A stretch of DNA of 64,000 nt, taken from assembly GCA_003994795.1 (NCBI GenBank), contig AP018269.1, positions 3,835,677 to 3,899,676 of the forward strand, in the 5' to 3' direction. Source of the DNA: Cylindrospermum sp. NIES-4074. GTDB taxonomy: Bacteria > Cyanobacteriota > Cyanobacteriia > Cyanobacteriales > Nostocaceae. Positions 54,960 through 64,000 of this stretch are shown here, piece after piece. The first letter of the stretch is position 1, and every line of letters begins with the position of its first letter. A model generated the notes under the pieces. It made no database searches, had not been told where the DNA came from, and saw only the letters and a list, made by a program, of their open reading frames with translations. Position numbers and translations under genes: made by a program.

Positions 54960-55724
54960 ATGCCCACCAGTTTAATTCTCAGTCCCAATGAAAGTCTTAA
55001 AATAGGCTCAAATGGCTCAAAAGTTAAGCAGTTGCAAGAACTTTTGAAAGTCCTCAACCTGTATTCAGGTTCAATAGATGGTGATTTTGGTGACAAGACT
55101 TTAGCCGCTGTCAAGCAGTTTCAGCAACAACAAGGTCTTAACCCTGATGGAGTGGTGGGAACAAACACTCAAAATGCTTTCAATAAAGCTATTCAGAAAC
55201 TAGAGGCAGGTCTTTACGGTGGTTCATCTGGCAAACTACCACTTCCTGGAGTTGATATCATCAAAGTATTTGAAGGGTTTTTTGCCAATGCTTATCCTGA
55301 TCCTCGAACCAAGGCCAAACCTTATACCATTGGTTGGGGGTCTACTCGAAAAAAAGATGGTAGTGAGTGGTCGCTTGGTGAAACAATCACTAGAGAAGCG
55401 GCGGAAGAACTGTTGATTTATCAGCTAGAGAATCAATATCTCCCATCTCTGCAAAAAATTCCTGTATGGGACGAGTTGAACCCTAATCAACAGGGAGCTT
55501 TATTGAGTTTTGCTTACAACTTAGGTGCTAATTTTTACGGCGCTCAGAACTTCCAGTCAATCACTAGAGTCTTAAAAAATCAGCTGTGGGATGAGATTGA
55601 AGAGACTCTAGTTAAGTACAGGAACCCTGGAAGTGATGTTGAGGAAGGTTTGAGGCGCAGACGCAAAGCAGAAGCTAAACTGTTTTTTACGCCAGTGATT
55701 GCAAATAAACCTACTGGGGTTTGA
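54960..55724 (+). CDS. Peptidoglycan-binding lysozyme (GH24, phage-type)
   Basis: 254 residues from the ATG at 54960 (MPTSLILSPNESLKIGSNG); a GTG at 54924 would add 12. An N-terminal peptidoglycan-binding domain (SKVKQLQELLKVLNLYSGSIDGDFGDKTLAAVKQFQQ) precedes a T4-lysozyme-like catalytic domain (IKVFEGFFANAYPDPRTKAKPYTIGWGST) with the catalytic Glu in FEG. No signal peptide, so release would need another route. No holin or other phage genes are nearby, so it is probably a cell-wall enzyme. Confidence 0.9.
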   Translation: MPTSLILSPNESLKIGSNGSKVKQLQELLKVLNLYSGSIDGDFGDKTLAAVKQFQQQQGLNPDGVVGTNTQNAFNKAIQKLEAGLYGGSSGKLPLPGVDIIKVFEGFFANAYPDPRTKAKPYTIGWGSTRKKDGSEWSLGETITREAAEELLIYQLENQYLPSLQKIPVWDELNPNQQGALLSFAYNLGANFYGAQNFQSITRVLKNQLWDEIEETLVKYRNPGSDVEEGLRRRRKAEAKLFFTPVIANKPTGV

Positions 55725-55817
55725 AAGTCAAGTTTCTTATATACTCTCGACGTTGAGGTGGCGATCGCTTATTTTCATGCCAAAATTGGCAACATACGCA
55801 CTATCGCCATTTTCCCA

Positions 55818-57065
55818 TCACCCCTTCCCATTTGGACGCTGAATAATCGTCTCTACTACCCGCCGTTTCGCCTTGGGATCAATTCCTACCAAACGCACAT
55901 ATTCCCCGCTATATTCAGCTAGAGATGATTCCAAATTTGATATGGCATCCGACTCGGCATCAATGTGGCTATTAACACAACTTTGCCAAGAACCCGTGCG
56001 GAAACGACGTTCGTCTACGTGTTCAATGCTGATTTTGTAACCTTGAGCTAAAAGTTGCCGGATTTGTTCTTGTGTCTCTAAGGTTAAATGAGTATTTGAT
56101 ACCTGCTGTTTTTGGTAGCCATTGCTTGATGGCTGACTAATTGGCTTCTCAGCCACCGATAACACAGGTTGAGAACCTCTACCTCTATTCAAGCGATTGT
56201 AATCATCAACTAAATGGGAAGTTTCCACCCGTTGTTGTTCACCTACAATCAAGTTACCAGCCTCGATTAAGTGAGATAGGCTAAAATCTGGCTTTTTGAA
56301 TTCTGGTGGCTTCTCAGCGCTGTTTACTACACGTAAGGAAACGCGCTCAAAGCCTACCTGATGGATGAATTCGCGGATTTGTTCGTCATAAATGCGCGAT
56401 CGCAAAGCGCTAAAAAAGTCAACAGACTGATTGACAAAAGTATCAACTAGTTGTTCAACTTGCTGCTTAGAAAGTCCATCTTCCGCAAAAATACCACCGA
56501 CAATCCCCACCTTGTCATCTCGGCTGGGTTCCCAGTAAAATTTTTCCATCCGCCCATCCCGAATTAATGGCGCGTAGAGAGTAGAAAAATCGTTTCCTGT
56601 GACAATAATCGGCACACGATGTAAAGGCGTGGAGTCATAGCTTCCAGGTAACTGTACATCTGTAGGATTATCAGCAATATTCATCAATGTGGCATTCACC
56701 AACTGAGTATTTACAGTATATTGTGTACCTTCATCAAAGCGTCCCGCACCTGCATCTAAATCATTAATCATCAACACACACATTTTGCCGCGCACTTTGA
56801 TCAGTTCTGCTGTTTCCCGATAGCGCAGACGAATCAAACGCGCTGGATCTCCCGCATCTGGACTTTCCAATTCTCCACCAGATATGTGAGTCACCTCAAT
56901 ACCCATTTTCTCAAAGACTAACTCACATTGAAAAGTTTTACCCTCACCTTTGCGTCCATGAATCCCCAAAATTAACGGAACTCGCACACCAGGAAGTTTC
57001 AAAAAGTTTTTGGTGACATGAACGCCAAGTTTATCGAGAAAACGGGGAGCAATATAGTAACTCAT
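55818..57065 (-). CDS. rca: Rubisco activase with C-terminal RbcS-like domain
   Basis: 415 residues. AAA+ domain with Walker A GIHGRKGEGKTFQCE and Walker B MCVLMINDLDAGAGRF, plus ARLIRLRYRE. The tail, about 325-410 (LTLETQEQIRQLLAQGYKISIEHVDERRFRTGSWQSC), resembles the Rubisco small subunit and is joined by a Ser/Gln-rich linker. In cyanobacteria such tails bring the activase to Rubisco in carboxysomes. Same strand as rbcS, rbcX and rbcL but separated by two other genes. Confidence 0.95.
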   Translation of the reverse strand: MSYYIAPRFLDKLGVHVTKNFLKLPGVRVPLILGIHGRKGEGKTFQCELVFEKMGIEVTHISGGELESPDAGDPARLIRLRYRETAELIKVRGKMCVLMINDLDAGAGRFDEGTQYTVNTQLVNATLMNIADNPTDVQLPGSYDSTPLHRVPIIVTGNDFSTLYAPLIRDGRMEKFYWEPSRDDKVGIVGGIFAEDGLSKQQVEQLVDTFVNQSVDFFSALRSRIYDEQIREFIHQVGFERVSLRVVNSAEKPPEFKKPDFSLSHLIEAGNLIVGEQQRVETSHLVDDYNRLNRGRGSQPVLSVAEKPISQPSSNGYQKQQVSNTHLTLETQEQIRQLLAQGYKISIEHVDERRFRTGSWQSCVNSHIDAESDAISNLESSLAEYSGEYVRLVGIDPKAKRRVVETIIQRPNGKG

Positions 57066-57235
57066 AAAATTATCACTGGCTAGGACTTATTAATATAATT
57101 TTAAGTTTTTTTGGTACATATTTTTTATTTATTTTTCGCTAGAAAGTTAGCGTCATCTACCACATATGCTGAATTGGATATACATCAAAAGTAATATCAG
57201 CGCTCAGTAGAGGTATATTTTTCACTCTAATATCA

Positions 57236-57460
57236 TCACATATAATCCTGAAAATCTTCTAGAGGTGCATCAAAGTCGTCAGATATTGTAATTAAACCCT
57301 TTGCACTTCCAGGTTGACGACGGCGTTTAACTGGCAACATAGGAGTTAACTTCACCACAGGTTGATTATCTTTGATGATGATAACTTCCTCACCATTGAG
57401 TGCTGCTTCAATTAATTCAGGTAAATGTTGGGATGCTTCGACTAGATTAATTTGCTGCAT
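57236..57460 (-). CDS. Phd/YefM-family antitoxin, apparently orphan
   Basis: 74 residues from the ATG at 57460 (MQQINLVEASQHLPELIEAALNGEEVIII). The DNA-binding strand-helix fold of Phd is followed by a short, charged C-terminus (DDFDAPLEDFQDYM). Downstream there are only 170 bp before rca, too short for a VapC-type toxin, so no partner is visible. Confidence 0.85.
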   Translation of the reverse strand: MQQINLVEASQHLPELIEAALNGEEVIIIKDNQPVVKLTPMLPVKRRRQPGSAKGLITISDDFDAPLEDFQDYM

Positions 57461-57521
57461 AATTACTCCCTTTGGATAGAAAGAATCAGGTGCTACCACT
57501 ATCGTAACTGTAGATTATCAA

Positions 57522-58139
57522 TTAAGTTAGAGGAAACCAATTTAACCAGCTATCCCAATTTTCCACAATTTGGGCAAATTCTGCATAACCTGCTGATTTT
57601 GGATGAGCGCCGTCGTTATTTTTCACCTCATCTATCCAAACAGTTGAATTTTCCAACAAAGAAAAAACATCTAAATAAGGCACACCCAAGTCATTACAAA
57701 CTAAAGCAAATTCTTTTGATAAATTGTTTATTCTTATATTTTGTTCTTTATCTGCAACAGGTGGCGGACTAACCATCAAAACAGGATATAACTGTTTAGC
57801 TTCACTTAAAATAGTGCAAATATTAGCGATTGATTCTGTTATTGCCACGCGAGTTTTACCATTTTCTATTGTTGTATCATTCACCCCAAATGAAAATACA
57901 ACTCTGCCGTCATAATCTTTCGGTAAACGATAAGTAGTTTCTTTGAACCAACGATTTTTTAACTCCGTACTCGTTTCTCTCCTAACTCCTAAATTATAAT
58001 AAGTAATTTCATAACCTTTTTTATTAGCACTCACACATATTCTCCCTGTCCAACCAAGGCATTCAGGATCACCTGCACCGTTGACAAATGACTCTCCAAC
58101 AAAACAAATTCTGACTTGGGGTAGATGCTTTAATTCCAT
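57522..58139 (-). CDS. SGNH/GDSL-family hydrolase
   Basis: 205 residues from the ATG at 58139 (MELKHLPQVRICFVGES). SGNH blocks are visible: ICFVGESFVNG (block I Ser), VFSFGVNDTTIENG (block III Asn) and DGAHPKSAGYAEFAQIV (Asp-x-x-His, block V). Esterase or lipase activity likely on an unknown substrate. It sits between rbcS and the Phd antitoxin, same strand. Confidence 0.9.
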   Translation of the reverse strand: MELKHLPQVRICFVGESFVNGAGDPECLGWTGRICVSANKKGYEITYYNLGVRRETSTELKNRWFKETTYRLPKDYDGRVVFSFGVNDTTIENGKTRVAITESIANICTILSEAKQLYPVLMVSPPPVADKEQNIRINNLSKEFALVCNDLGVPYLDVFSLLENSTVWIDEVKNNDGAHPKSAGYAEFAQIVENWDSWLNWFPLT

Positions 58140-58283
58140 ATACCAGTACCTTAAAAAACGCAAAAGAACGCCGAAGAAAACGCAGGATAGTACAGAGAAT
58201 TACTCCGCGTACCTTTGCGTAAACCTCAGCGCCCCTCTGCGTTAAAACCTCATGCTATTGGGCACAGATTAGCTACTTAAAGC

Positions 58284-58613
58284 TTAGTATCTGCTGGGTT
58301 TGTGAACGATAAAGCTGAGAACTTGACACTGCTTAATGTTGTCAAAACCTACAACACGGATATAGCTGTTGTTGAATTGAGAACGGCATCCTTGAACTTC
58401 GGTCAACACTTCTTGAGTAGATTTAGCACCGAACAAAGGCAGCTTCCAGAGTGTCCAATATAATTCTGTTGGCTCAGAAGTTTCGTTGAACTCAATTGCT
58501 GGGATGTAACCTTGATTCAAAATGTACTGAACCTGCTTGGCAATTTGAGCATCAGACAGAGGGGGAAGATAAGAAAGGGTTTCGTAACGACGCTCTTTTG
58601 GTAAAGTTTGCAT
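58284..58613 (-). CDS. rbcS: Rubisco small subunit
   Basis: 109 residues. [36 protein letters not shown] is the standard small-subunit start; the conserved [10 protein letters not shown] and [18 protein letters not shown] segments follow. Eight copies cap the L8S8 holoenzyme. Third gene of the rbcLXS operon. Confidence 0.97.
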   Translation of the reverse strand: MQTLPKERRYETLSYLPPLSDAQIAKQVQYILNQGYIPAIEFNETSEPTELYWTLWKLPLFGAKSTQEVLTEVQGCRSQFNNSYIRVVGFDNIKQCQVLSFIVHKPSRY

Positions 58614-58658
58614 AGCTTTTGATAATTGGTGGTGATTTTTTACTACTAGATTGACCGA

Positions 58659-59066
58659 CTAATTGGATAAGTTATCCAAATTCGGGTTTGAGATTATCTG
58701 CTGTTCTGATTCTGGACTGGGGTTTGACAAATTAATTTGCGTAATGCGTTCTAGATGCTGGCGACGTTGTTCCATATTGGCTTGCTGAATGCCTGTGCGA
58801 ACCATTTCCGGCAAGAAATCGGTAACTTCCGCCGCTATGTGTTCCCTAACAGTCATAATCCGCAATGCCAAATCTGACTTCTCTCGAAACAGTTCATCAA
58901 TATAAGCTTCTCCGTTTTGGACTTTGCCAGCAGAAAAGTTATGCAGCCAAAGCGCTAATGGAGGATTTGTTTCGTCCAGTTGTGCCAATACCGTCCTTAG
59001 CGCTTGATAAGTCAAGTAGCTTTGGAGAGTCTTGGCTGTATCCTTCGCAATTTGCTTAAGATTCAT
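58659..59066 (-). CDS. rbcX: Rubisco assembly chaperone RbcX
   Basis: 135 residues, a helical dimer that binds the RbcL C-terminal peptide during L8S8 assembly. Family features are MNLKQIAKDTAKTLQSYLTYQALRTVLAQL and SGLALRIMTVREHIAAEVTDFLPEM-like helix (DLALRIMTVREHIA). Lies between rbcL and rbcS as in Nostocales. Confidence 0.95.
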   Translation of the reverse strand: MNLKQIAKDTAKTLQSYLTYQALRTVLAQLDETNPPLALWLHNFSAGKVQNGEAYIDELFREKSDLALRIMTVREHIAAEVTDFLPEMVRTGIQQANMEQRRQHLERITQINLSNPSPESEQQIISNPNLDNLSN

Positions 59067-59160
59067 GCTTGACCCCAGCCCACAAAAGTTAAGAATTATG
59101 AGTTACGAGTTATTAATTAATTTAACTCTTCACTCTATAACTCTTAACCCTTTACCCAGA

Positions 59161-60591
59161 TCAGACGGTATCCATTGCTTCAAACTCGAACTTAATTTCT
59201 TTCCACAGTTCACAAGCAACAGCCAGTTCAGGAGACCACTTGGCAGCTTCGCGGATGATATCGTTACCTTCACGAGCCAAGTTACGGCCTTCATTACGTG
59301 CTTGAACAACTGCTTCTAGAGCTACGCGGTTAGCGGTAGCACCAGGAGCGTTACCCCAGGGGTGACCCAGAGTACCACCACCGAATTGTAGTACAGAGTC
59401 ATCACCAAAGATTTCTACTAGTGCGGGCATATGCCATACGTGGATACCACCAGAAGCAACTGCCATTACGCCAGGTAGAGAAGCCCAGTCTTGGGTAAAG
59501 TAGATACCGCGAGACTTGTCTTGCTCAATATAGTTTTCGCGCAATAGGTCAACGAAGCCCATTGTGATGCCGCGCTCACCTTCCAACTTACCAACTACGG
59601 TGCCGGTGTGGATGTGGTCACCACCAGACAAACGTAGGGCTTTAGCCAATACACGGAAGTGGATACCGTGGTTCTTTTGACGGTCGATTACAGCGTGCAT
59701 AGCGCGGTGGATGTGCAACAGAATACCGTTGTCACGGCACCAACGAGCCAATGTGGTGTTTGCGGTGAAACCTGCTGTCAGGTAGTCATGCATGATGATG
59801 GGCTGTTTGAGTTCTTTAGCGTACTCAGCCCGTTTCAACATTTCTTCGCAGGTGGGGGCGGTAACGTTCAGGTAGTGACCTTTGATTTCACCGGTTTCTG
59901 CTTGAGCTTTGCTGATTGCTTCAGCAACGAACAAAAAGCGATCGCGCCATCTTTGGAATGGTGCGGAGTTGATGTTTTCGTCGTCTTTGGTGAAGTCCAA
60001 ACCACCGCGTAAACATTCGTATACAGCGCGTCCGTAGTTCTTAGCTGACAAACCCAATTTGGGCTTGATGGTACAACCCAACAGGGGACGACCATATTTG
60101 TTTAATTTGTCGCGCTCAACTTGGATACCGTGGGGAGGCCCTTGGAAGGTCTTAATGTAAGCTACAGGAAAGCGAATGTCTTCCAAACGCAATGCCCGTA
60201 AGGCTTTAAAACCAAATACGTTACCTACGATGGAGGTCAATACGTTGGTTACAGAACCTTCTTCAAACAGATCCAAGGGATAGGCAACGTAGGCAATATA
60301 TTGGTTGTCTTCACCGGGAACTGGTTCGATGTCGTAGCAACGACCTTTGTAGCGATCTAGGTCGGTGAGCAAGTCTGTCCACACAGTTGTCCAAGTACCG
60401 GTGGAAGATTCAGCCGCTACAGCCGCACCGGCTTCTTCGGGAGGAACCCCAGGCTGGGGTGTCATGCGGAATGCTGCTAGTAGATCTGTATCTTTAGGAG
60501 TGTAATCGGGTGTGTAATAAGTTAGTCTGTAATCTTTAACCCCAGCTTGATACCCAGATTTTGCCTGAGTCTTCGTTTGTGCGTAAGACAT
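59161..60591 (-). CDS. rbcL: Rubisco large subunit, form IB
   Basis: 476 residues from the ATG at 60591 ([29 protein letters not shown]); an ATG 21 bp upstream is not used in the family. Catalytic motifs are [11 protein letters not shown] (with the carbamylated Lys in the DFTKDDE segment), TIKPKLGLS, and GGIHVWHMP. Fixes CO2 to ribulose 1,5-bisphosphate. Codon use is strongly biased, as expected for high expression. Confidence 0.98.
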   Translation of the reverse strand: MSYAQTKTQAKSGYQAGVKDYRLTYYTPDYTPKDTDLLAAFRMTPQPGVPPEEAGAAVAAESSTGTWTTVWTDLLTDLDRYKGRCYDIEPVPGEDNQYIAYVAYPLDLFEEGSVTNVLTSIVGNVFGFKALRALRLEDIRFPVAYIKTFQGPPHGIQVERDKLNKYGRPLLGCTIKPKLGLSAKNYGRAVYECLRGGLDFTKDDENINSAPFQRWRDRFLFVAEAISKAQAETGEIKGHYLNVTAPTCEEMLKRAEYAKELKQPIIMHDYLTAGFTANTTLARWCRDNGILLHIHRAMHAVIDRQKNHGIHFRVLAKALRLSGGDHIHTGTVVGKLEGERGITMGFVDLLRENYIEQDKSRGIYFTQDWASLPGVMAVASGGIHVWHMPALVEIFGDDSVLQFGGGTLGHPWGNAPGATANRVALEAVVQARNEGRNLAREGNDIIREAAKWSPELAVACELWKEIKFEFEAMDTV

Positions 60592-61359
60592 ATTAATCCT
60601 TCCAGAAGTCACTCTTTTTACTTAGCAAATTACGTGCTGTGCATCTTCCCCTCGCCCCCGCTCTTTCCCCCGTTATTAGGGAGAAGATCAGGAAAAATTA
60701 TTTATAAGGGGTTGTTTTTGGCAGAGAGTAGCGGTGTTTCTGCGACGGACACTTAGTAGCGGCGGTTATCCTCCTCTCCAGTGTTCTCCCCTTCTAGGGG
60801 CGCACGACTTAGCGCTTGTACTTTTCTCTCATCCCACGAATACAAAATCCTTTTTTATCTCTTCTTCGTACTCCACTAAACCTGCTCAATTCCACCAAAC
60901 TTCCGCACTTTGTGGGCAGTATTTCCGAATAATCCCTGAATTTCAGGGAATTTAGGGATGTGGACTGGCTGGCTCACGTTCCCGCCTCCACATTCCTTCT
61001 ATCTTGCCCGTTGACGGGAAGAGAGCAGGAGGGATTTTAACTGACCGCGATTTAGCAGAGTGGTGAGCGGAGGATAGAAAATTGCACATCAGGTAAATTT
61101 GTAGCTTGTCTCACAATATATCAAGAATTGCATAAGTTATTCTTTGAAAGTTTTTAACTTATTTATTTAAATTTGTTATTACATAAAGTTTTAAACATTT
61201 TGTTAAGAATGATTTACAAATGGTTAACAATAACTGTATGTAGCTCAGGGGGGCTGAGGGAGCAGGGGAGGCAGGAAAAATTGGACACAACGGTTAGAAA
61301 AAGACTAACTAGGGGAACACTGATTGATAATTAACCCAAAGCCAGTTTAGGCAATAGTT
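60592..61359 (-). promoter_or_regulatory. Upstream region of the rbc operon
   Basis: 768 bp with no credible gene. An AGGATTAAT site (about 60594-60602) precedes rbcL. The far half is AT-rich (61090-61240) and likely holds the promoter region of rbcLXS and that of the divergent propeller gene. An NtcA-like site lies at 61100-61115. Confidence 0.6.
61100..61115. promoter_or_regulatory. NtcA-like palindromic site (TGT-N10-ACA)
   Basis: TGTAGCTTGTCTCACA fits the TGT-N9/10-ACA pattern of NtcA, which is known to bind upstream of Anabaena rbcL. The stricter GTA-N8-TAC core is only partly met (GTA-N8-CAC). It is 509 bp from the rbcL ATG. Confidence 0.45.
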
Positions 61360-62499
61360 ATGGGTACTACCTCCAAAGGAAATATAACTGTGGTGTTGTT
61401 TCACAAGCGTACTAGTTTATTGATTACTTCGATTTTGGTGGGTTTCGTAGGTCTACCGAGCCTGGGAATTCCGGCAACGGCGCAGAAAGTTGACAGCGGT
61501 GCTGCGCCACAAAAAAACCCTGAGGTTAATCCCACCAATTCCCGTGTCACTTATCCTGCTGCACCACCACCACCGCGAGTAGGCCCCTTACCCAATCAGC
61601 GGGGAGTGGAAGAGCGTGAGCTAGAACCGGATTATCGTGTTAGCAATTTACTAGGAGATTTTACAGGCAATCTTTGGGTGGGTTCTTGGCGGGGATTATC
61701 GCGGATTGACCCGAATACTGGCAAGATTATCGCTCGTGTGAGTTTGCCGAATATTGCGATCGGCGCTTTAGCTCAAGATAAGGTAGGACGTTTGTGGGTG
61801 GGAAATTATGAGGGATTGACACGAGTAGACCCACGGACTAATGAAATTACAGCGCAGAATTTATTTTTGCCTTCCAAGCGAGTTTTATCTTTGTTGCTTG
61901 ACAAACGGGGTTATTTATGGGCTGGTACTGATAATGGTTTAGCCTTAGTTAGTCCTGACCAAGGCTTGATAATGACGACAGTCAAAAATCTGCCTGGTGT
62001 TAGCGCCAACGCCCTAACTTTAGATGCTGAAGGTCAATTGTGGGTTGGTACTCTTGATGGGCTGGTGAGAGTTAATACTGCTAATGCTTTGATTCTTAAG
62101 CGCATCCCTGATTTACCTGGGGCGACTGTGCAAGCCTTAGCTATCAGCCCCGAAGGGTTAATTTGGGCGGGAATGCCGAATAATTTGTTAGTGATTAACC
62201 CAAAAAATGGCATAATTCTGCGTTCTGTAACTCGCCTGCGCGGAAGTAATGTGACATCAATACGTTTTGCTAAGGATGGTAGTGTCTGGGTCGGCACTAG
62301 CAATGGTTTGTTACGATTAAATCCAAATACAGGAGCGGTGTTAGACGAAGTTGCTGGACTTCCTTCTAGTCGAGTGCTGGCTGTTGCACCTGACATCGGC
62401 AATAAATTGTGGGTCGGGACTAGTGAAGGTCTGGCTTGGGTAATGCCCAAAATGGGTAGAGCAAAAACCCATCTAGCTTTTAGCCGCGCTGTTAAGTAA
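61360..62499 (+). CDS. Exported beta-propeller protein (Reg_prop repeats)
   Basis: 379 residues. A signal peptide ([18 protein letters not shown], ending near ATAQ) and Pro-rich linker ([17 protein letters not shown]) precede about six to seven repeats of the two-component propeller type ([84 protein letters not shown]). Probably periplasmic and used for binding; no signalling domain is fused. The divergent spacer is shared with rbcL. Confidence 0.88.
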   Translation: MGTTSKGNITVVLFHKRTSLLITSILVGFVGLPSLGIPATAQKVDSGAAPQKNPEVNPTNSRVTYPAAPPPPRVGPLPNQRGVEERELEPDYRVSNLLGDFTGNLWVGSWRGLSRIDPNTGKIIARVSLPNIAIGALAQDKVGRLWVGNYEGLTRVDPRTNEITAQNLFLPSKRVLSLLLDKRGYLWAGTDNGLALVSPDQGLIMTTVKNLPGVSANALTLDAEGQLWVGTLDGLVRVNTANALILKRIPDLPGATVQALAISPEGLIWAGMPNNLLVINPKNGIILRSVTRLRGSNVTSIRFAKDGSVWVGTSNGLLRLNPNTGAVLDEVAGLPSSRVLAVAPDIGNKLWVGTSEGLAWVMPKMGRAKTHLAFSRAVK

Positions 62500-62565
62500 A
62501 GGTTGGGGATTAGGTACGAGGGAGCAGTGGGAATTATTGAAGAAACTGCTCTCTTCTCTCCTCAC

Positions 62566-62602
62566 ATTACCCATTACCCATTACCCATTACCCATTACCC
62601 AA
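62566..62602 (+). repeat. Tandem ATTACCC heptads before panB
   Basis: Five CATTACC-type heptads in a row (ATTACCCATTACCCATTACC pattern). An STRR repeat. It lies in an open extension of the panB frame, which argues against the upstream start. Confidence 0.8.
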
Positions 62603-62617
62603 TCTAAAATTTCAGCT

Positions 62618-63406
62618 ATGCCAGTTACTACCCAGCAATTAATTCAATGGAAACAGCAGGGACGTGCAATTGTCGCCTTGACTGCCTGGGATTATGCGAT
62701 CGCACAAATTCTCGACGCAGCTGGTGTAGACTTAATCCTTGTGGGTGACTCAATGGCGGTAGTTTTGGGCTATGAAACTACACTACCAATCACCCTGGAA
62801 GAAATGCTGCACCATGCCCAAGCAGTGCGCCGTGGTGTGAAACGCGCTTTAGTAGTTGTAGATTTACCGTTTTTGACTTATCAAGAAAGTGTCCAGCAAG
62901 CGATGCACTCAGCTGGGCGGGTGTTGAAAGAAACCGGTGCTCAAGCGGTAAAGTTAGAGGGTGGACATCCCGCAATGTTAGAAACTGTAGCGCGGCTGGT
63001 GCAAGCAGGAATTCCGGTGATGGGTCATGTGGGTTTAACACCCCAATCAGTACATCAAATTGGCTTGCGAAAACAGGGAAAAACCCAAGAACAAGGTGAG
63101 AGAATTTTTAATGAAGCGATCGCTCTCGAACAAGCAGGTGTATTTTCCATAGTCTTAGAACACATCCCCGCTGAATTGGCATTGCAGATTACAGATAAAC
63201 TCAGTATTCCTACGATAGGAATTGGAGCAGGCCCCGACTGTGATGGTCAAGTTTTAGTTACTTCTGATTTACTCGGACTGACAGAGAAACAACCACCATT
63301 TGCCAAAGTTTATACAAATTTGCGAGAGACAATTACTAAAGCTGTGGAGGATTATGCAGTGGAAGTGCGCGATCGGCAGTTCCCACAAAATGAGAATCCA
63401 ACTTGA
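62618..63406 (+). CDS. panB: 3-methyl-2-oxobutanoate hydroxymethyltransferase
   Basis: 262 residues from the ATG at 62618 ([16 protein letters not shown]), the family length; the open frame upstream is repeat DNA. First committed step of pantothenate (vitamin B5) synthesis: transfers a hydroxymethyl group from methylene-THF to 2-oxoisovalerate. Signatures are [22 protein letters not shown] with the Mg-binding Asp, KLEGGH, and GHVGLTPQS. Confidence 0.95.
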   Translation: MPVTTQQLIQWKQQGRAIVALTAWDYAIAQILDAAGVDLILVGDSMAVVLGYETTLPITLEEMLHHAQAVRRGVKRALVVVDLPFLTYQESVQQAMHSAGRVLKETGAQAVKLEGGHPAMLETVARLVQAGIPVMGHVGLTPQSVHQIGLRKQGKTQEQGERIFNEAIALEQAGVFSIVLEHIPAELALQITDKLSIPTIGIGAGPDCDGQVLVTSDLLGLTEKQPPFAKVYTNLRETITKAVEDYAVEVRDRQFPQNENPT

Positions 63407-63464
63407 GCCAAAATCTATATGACTAATATTATTTAAGTAGGAGAACTCAATTAAAATGAAATCT

Positions 63465-63530
63465 TCGTAGTAAGGACTTTAGTCCTTAAAATGCTTGCCC
63501 GAAGCGATAAATCGCTCACTACAAACAAAA
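63465..63530. repeat. Palindromic repeat with GTAGT / ACTAC arms
   Basis: AAGGACTTTAGTCCTT (63473-63488) is a perfect palindrome; GCGATAAATCGC follows, and GTAGT and ACTAC close the structure. It is a dispersed Nostoc-type repeat. CGTTCGCGTAGCGTCCCGCA at about 63593-63615 is another repeat. Confidence 0.7.
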
Positions 63531-63638
63531 CTTTCATCTTATATTTAATTTACGTCTACCTACTTAATTTTTAATTCTTAATTTTTAATTCCCCGTTCGC
63601 GTAGCGTCCCGCAGGGAAGGAGTTGACATCTGCCTATC

Positions 63639-64000
63639 ATGATATGTTGCCTTAATTCTACTTGCCACAATCCCCCAAATCCTGACGGCACAAAGTTTTG
63701 CTCTCATTGTGGCGTTCCTCTAACAATATTGCGTCACTATCGCCCTATTCGCGTAGTCGGTAGCGGGGGATTTGGTAAAACATATCTAGCAGAAGATGTG
63801 GAAAAGTTTAATGAACCTTGCGTCATTAAGCAATTTGCACCTCAAGTACAGAGTTCTGGTTCACTGCAAAAAGCGACGGAACTATTTGAGCAAGAAGCAA
63901 GACGACTGCAAGAACTAGGAGAACATCCCCAAATTCCTACATTATTCGCCTATTTTGAAGAAGATAAACGCCTGTATTTAGTGCAGCAGTTTATCGAAGG
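63639..64000 (+). CDS. Zinc-ribbon Ser/Thr protein kinase, N-terminal part (cut by window end)
   Basis: The first 120 residues are visible. A four-Cys ribbon (Cys3 or 4, Cys9, Cys21, Cys24) leads into a kinase domain with the glycine loop GSGGFGKTY, the ATP-binding Lys in CVIKQFAP, and the start of the C-helix. Closely resembles the kinase at 392. The accessory C-terminal domain is beyond the window. Confidence 0.88.
   Translation, partial: MICCLNSTCHNPPNPDGTKFCSHCGVPLTILRHYRPIRVVGSGGFGKTYLAEDVEKFNEPCVIKQFAPQVQSSGSLQKATELFEQEARRLQELGEHPQIPTLFAYFEEDKRLYLVQQFIE

Noticed and set aside
54960-55724. Prophage indicated by the lysozyme gene
   Set aside because: No holin, structural, integrase or terminase gene is nearby; neighbours are ordinary housekeeping genes.
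1-64000. tRNA, rRNA or tmRNA genes
   Set aside because: I noticed no cloverleaf with TTCGA-type T-loops or rRNA cores; the only RNA gene I can support is the SRP RNA. A covariance-model scan would be decisive.

Overview
The window comes from a filamentous, heterocyst-forming type of cyanobacterium (Nostoc/Anabaena-like, Nostocales). The evidence is a complete phycoerythrocyanin (pec) operon next to the phycocyanin (cpc) operon, an rbcL-rbcX-rbcS cluster with a Rubisco activase that carries an RbcS-like tail, chlH, two xisH/xisI pairs, very frequent GCGATCGC (HIP1) octamers, and heptanucleotide tandem repeats (STRR type) in many spacers. I cannot name the species. The window opens inside one gene and closes inside another.

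Layout. 1-4.6 kb: tail of a DUF4359-like gene, a zinc-ribbon Ser/Thr kinase fused to a GUN4 domain, siroheme genes sirB and cobA, a 190-bp MITE, and a PatA-like response regulator. 5.4-10.6 kb: a TPR-CHAT protease with 13 almost identical 102-bp repeat units, followed by two unknown genes, the second with a C-terminal membrane anchor. 10.7-12.3 kb: a Uma2 nuclease and an RluA-type pseudouridine synthase. 13.0-24.3 kb: pecBACEF then cpcBACDEF and three cpcG genes, that is, the rods, rod linkers, rod-core linkers and chromophore lyases of the phycobilisome, ending at a long terminator-like hairpin. 24.7-30.4 kb: an HD hydrolase, chlH and another Uma2 protein. 31.5-33.2 kb: two tandem xisH-xisI pairs. 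33.5-38.1 kb: aspartoacylase, a glutathione S-transferase decapitated by a complete IS66-family element (exact 8-bp target duplication), and prolyl iminopeptidase. 38.2-40.9 kb: a BrnT/BrnA toxin-antitoxin pair, a DUF29 remnant and a STAND-like NTPase. 41-48 kb: an RsmB-like RNA methyltransferase, a DUF2157/GDYXXLXY pair, sppA and fni. 48.3-51.7 kb: a MazEF-like pair, then a caspase-FGE protein whose C-terminus looks like the variable region of a diversity-generating retroelement (DGR), in an operon with an EACC1-like protein. 51.9-55.7 kb: queF, small conserved genes, SRP RNA, YciI, a 2H phosphoesterase, an AhpD-like protein and a lysozyme. 55.8-60.6 kb: rca, an orphan Phd antitoxin, a GDSL hydrolase, rbcS, rbcX and rbcL. 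61.4-64 kb: a beta-propeller protein, panB, and the start of a second zinc-ribbon kinase.

How it fits together. Most of the core genes serve photosynthesis: light harvesting (pec/cpc), chlorophyll synthesis (chlH) and carbon fixation (rbc, rca). Between them lie accessory blocks of signalling, conflict and toxin-antitoxin genes. The strongest novelty candidates are the DGR-like variable tail on the caspase-FGE protein, with no reverse transcriptase in the window, together with its EACC1-like partner; the TPR-CHAT three-gene cluster; the duplicated xisHI pairs; and two mobile-element insertions whose target duplications can be read directly.
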